Shown here one piece after another: positions 7,038 to 8,666 of a stretch of DNA of 8,666 nt (positions within the stretch are counted from its first letter, which is position 1; every line of letters starts with the position of its first letter). The notes beneath the pieces are model-generated. The model had not been told where the DNA came from. It ran no database searches and saw only the letters and a program-made list of their open reading frames with translations. The position numbers and the translations under genes are program-made. The DNA lies in the NCBI GenBank assembly GCA_003646505.1, contig QMKT01000077.1, positions 1-8,666 of the forward strand, written 5' to 3'. This stretch comes from Campylobacterota bacterium. Lineage in GTDB: Bacteria; Campylobacterota; Campylobacteria; Campylobacterales; Sulfurovaceae.

Positions 7038-7775
7038 TTATTTTTTTTGTGCGACTAACAGTGTTGAAATACCCATAGAAAAAGATTTTGTATATTTCAT
7101 CTCAAAGCCCGCCTCTTCTAACTCTTTAGCTAACATTTCTGTTGTCAAAAACTCTTCAATAGACTCTGGTAAATATTGATATGCCTCATAGTTTTTAGAG
7201 ATAAACCCACCAATCTTAGGTAAAACTTTTTTCATACCAAAATCTACCACTTTATCGACTAATCCACTACGTTCCTGTTTGGTAAACTCTAAGATCATGA
7301 CAATACCATTTGGTTTTAATGCACGATAAAACTCTTGCAGTGCTTCAACACGGTCTACCACATTACGAATACCATAAGAGATAGAAATAACATCAGTACT
7401 TTCATCAGCTATAGGAAGCTCCTGCGCCTTCCCTTCAATGAACTCTGCAAAATCTACCTTACCTTTAGCCACTTCAAGCATTCCGACAGAAGGGTCTATA
7501 CCGACATATTTATCAATGACAACATTGTTTTTTTCAGCTTGTTCTTTCCAGTAAATAAGTAGATCACCAGTCCCGGTTGCAACATCTGTGATCTGTGACA
7601 AAGTGTTTCTGTTTAGTATTTCAAAGGCTTTATCGCAGCCTTTTTTACGCCATTGTATATCAATACCCATACTCAGCACTCTATTTGCTCTGTCATAGGT
7701 TGATGCGATATCATCAAACATGGTAACTATTTTTTCTTGTTTTTCTTGTTTATCTTCTAATTTTTCAATGCCCAA
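7038..7775 (-). CDS. ubiE: UbiE/MenG demethylmenaquinone methyltransferase
   Basis: A 245-residue class I SAM-dependent methyltransferase of the UbiE/COQ5 family, which C-methylates the quinone ring. In Campylobacterota, which use menaquinone, the likely reaction is demethylmenaquinone to menaquinone (menG is an equally valid symbol). Evidence: family N-terminus MFDDIASTYDRANRVLSMG (19-37), SAM motif I DVATGTGDL (64-72), GIDPS (92-96), the family motif SYGIRN (133-138), LKPNG (153-157) and YLPESIEEF (201-209). The start codon is TTG (7775-7773). No ATG precedes the conserved MFDD, and a GGAG site (7787-7784) is eight bases before the TTG, so this start is well supported. It overlaps the end of ribD by 11 bases, suggesting translational coupling. 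A related methyltransferase such as the 8-methylmenaquinone (MqnK) type is less likely given the YGIRN motif. Confidence 0.94.
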   Translation of the reverse strand: MGIEKLEDKQEKQEKIVTMFDDIASTYDRANRVLSMGIDIQWRKKGCDKAFEILNRNTLSQITDVATGTGDLLIYWKEQAEKNNVVIDKYVGIDPSVGMLEVAKGKVDFAEFIEGKAQELPIADESTDVISISYGIRNVVDRVEALQEFYRALKPNGIVMILEFTKQERSGLVDKVVDFGMKKVLPKIGGFISKNYEAYQYLPESIEEFLTTEMLAKELEEAGFEMKYTKSFSMGISTLLVAQKK

Positions 7776-8666
7776 TTTGTTTGCTCCACACGAGTAAGTC
7801 TACATCTTTTTGATCAAAATGAAGAAACTCTAAATTCATTGTAGTATTATAGGATAAATGATGCCTAGAGAGCTTAGGTGTTTGATAGAGTAGCACCCAG
7901 TCTATTTTCTCTTTAAGTGCCTTCAACATTCCCTCTCCACCCTCTACTATGACAAAAGAAGGCGTATCTAAAAAATCCAACGTACTGATGATCTCAACCT
8001 CTCTGTTTTCAATACCAAAAAGCGGTATATCTCTATCAAAGTTATCTTCTTTTGCATATATTTTGACAGAAGGTGCTTGTGCTTCTGTAAATCGGCAATC
8101 TAAAGTAGGTCTGTCTTTTCTAACTGTATTACCACCGATAAACAATGTATCGCACACTTCTCTTAGCTTATGTACATGGGTTAAAGAAGCTTTGGAACTC
8201 AGATATCCATCACCTATTCGACCATTGGAAGTTTGCGCTAATTTAAATAAAACAAATGCTCTTTTATGCCATATCACAAAAGGTTCAAGTAGTGCTTTAC
8301 ATGCCTCTTCAAGGATGCCAATACTTGTGTGTTCCAATTGTTTCATACCACAGTCATGTCCAATGATGGGATCGTGCATACCTATCACCACACGCGAAAG
8401 TGCCAATGATGCCAAGAGGGAAGCACAGGAGGGTGTTTTACCTGTGTGGGAACAAGGTTCAAGTGTCACATAAATAGTACAGTGTTTAAAAAAGTCTTCA
8501 GGCAGGGATAAGAGAAAAATATGGGCTTGTTTTGCATCCTGGGGATTAAAATCTATCAAAGTATCTGAAAGTATTTCGTAGGCTGAAAGCAAAGCCAGTA
8601 CTTCAGCATGTGAAGTTCCTGCTTTTTGATGTGCTTCTATGGCTAAAATCTTACCATCAAGTGTAA
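7765..8666 (-). CDS. ribD: bifunctional riboflavin biosynthesis deaminase/reductase RibD (5' end outside window)
   Basis: About 299 visible residues. The frame runs open to the window edge, so the TTG at 8592 is internal and not the start. RibD deaminates diaminohydroxyphosphoribosylaminopyrimidine and then reduces the ribosyl side chain with NADPH, an early step to riboflavin, FMN and FAD. The zinc deaminase domain shows HAE (His at 8610-8608, catalytic Glu two residues on) and PCSHTGKTPSC (first Cys at 8454-8452), giving the His and two Cys ligands. About 35 residues, including the usual PNP.VG motif, lie off the edge. The reductase domain follows: FKLAQTSNGRIG, IGGNTVRKDRPTLDCR and IVEGGEGMLKAL. 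The usual SLDG of the reductase is TSNG here. The spacing between HAE and PC is about 27 residues longer than in E. coli RibD, a feature I recall from other Campylobacterota. Its 3' end overlaps ubiE by 11 bases. Confidence 0.93.
   Translation of the reverse strand, partial: TLDGKILAIEAHQKAGTSHAEVLALLSAYEILSDTLIDFNPQDAKQAHIFLLSLPEDFFKHCTIYVTLEPCSHTGKTPSCASLLASLALSRVVIGMHDPIIGHDCGMKQLEHTSIGILEEACKALLEPFVIWHKRAFVLFKLAQTSNGRIGDGYLSSKASLTHVHKLREVCDTLFIGGNTVRKDRPTLDCRFTEAQAPSVKIYAKEDNFDRDIPLFGIENREVEIISTLDFLDTPSFVIVEGGEGMLKALKEKIDWVLLYQTPKLSRHHLSYNTTMNLEFLHFDQKDVDLLVWSKQIGH
7784..7787 (-). promoter_or_regulatory. ribosome binding site setting the TTG start of ubiE
   Basis: GGAG on the minus strand inside the 3' end of ribD, eight bases before the TTG at 7775. 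It is the only good site near the conserved N-terminus of UbiE and so decides the start. Confidence 0.7.

Noticed and set aside
7949..8473. Plus-strand open frame of 174 codons opposite ribD
   Set aside because: The opposite strand encodes conserved RibD motifs throughout. The frame's protein resembles nothing and is rich in Ser/Leu, as expected from a reverse-complement shadow.
8590..8592. TTG at 8592 as the ribD start
   Set aside because: The frame stays open to the window edge and encodes the essential HAE zinc motif upstream of this codon, so the gene is cut by the window and is not a short form.

Overview
The window looks like ordinary chromosomal sequence from a low-GC member of the Campylobacterota (the former Epsilonproteobacteria), most like a Sulfurovum/Sulfurimonas-type organism. 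This rests on the style of the GroEL and RibD proteins, including a long insertion in the RibD deaminase domain, and on the compact AT-rich gene packing. The genus is an inference from remembered protein character, not from a database search.

Layout from left to right. Positions 1-62 hold the 5' part of a tRNA with anticodon CAT (probably elongator Met) on the minus strand, cut by the window edge. A near-consensus sigma-70 promoter for it lies at 82-110. Divergent from it, groES (170-436) and groEL (460-2088) form the chaperonin operon on the plus strand. It ends at a hairpin (2104-2129) that also covers the stop codon of the convergent minus-strand cluster. From 8666 down to 2127 everything is on the minus strand and closely spaced. 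In transcription order it is ribD (5' end outside the window), ubiE/menG (overlapping ribD by 11 nt), xseA (20 nt gap), then two membrane-anchored PAS-GGDEF-EAL proteins (44 nt and 14 nt gaps).

RibD supplies riboflavin precursors, UbiE methylates the menaquinone ring, and XseA is the large subunit of exonuclease VII. These housekeeping genes precede a cyclic-di-GMP signalling pair, which may also have its own promoter and a palindromic operator-like site at 5744-5785. In the first protein of the pair (3911-5716) the EAL phosphodiesterase site is intact and the GGDEF site is destroyed. The second (2127-3896) has lost key GGDEF residues and also has substitutions at two EAL metal-ligand positions, so it may be a weak or inactive partner.

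I see no mobile element, CRISPR array, phage gene or clear new system. The points most worth a second look are the unequal decay of the two EAL proteins, the palindrome at their putative promoter, and the lack of a CIRCE element before groES. No stretch over 300 bases is without a gene.
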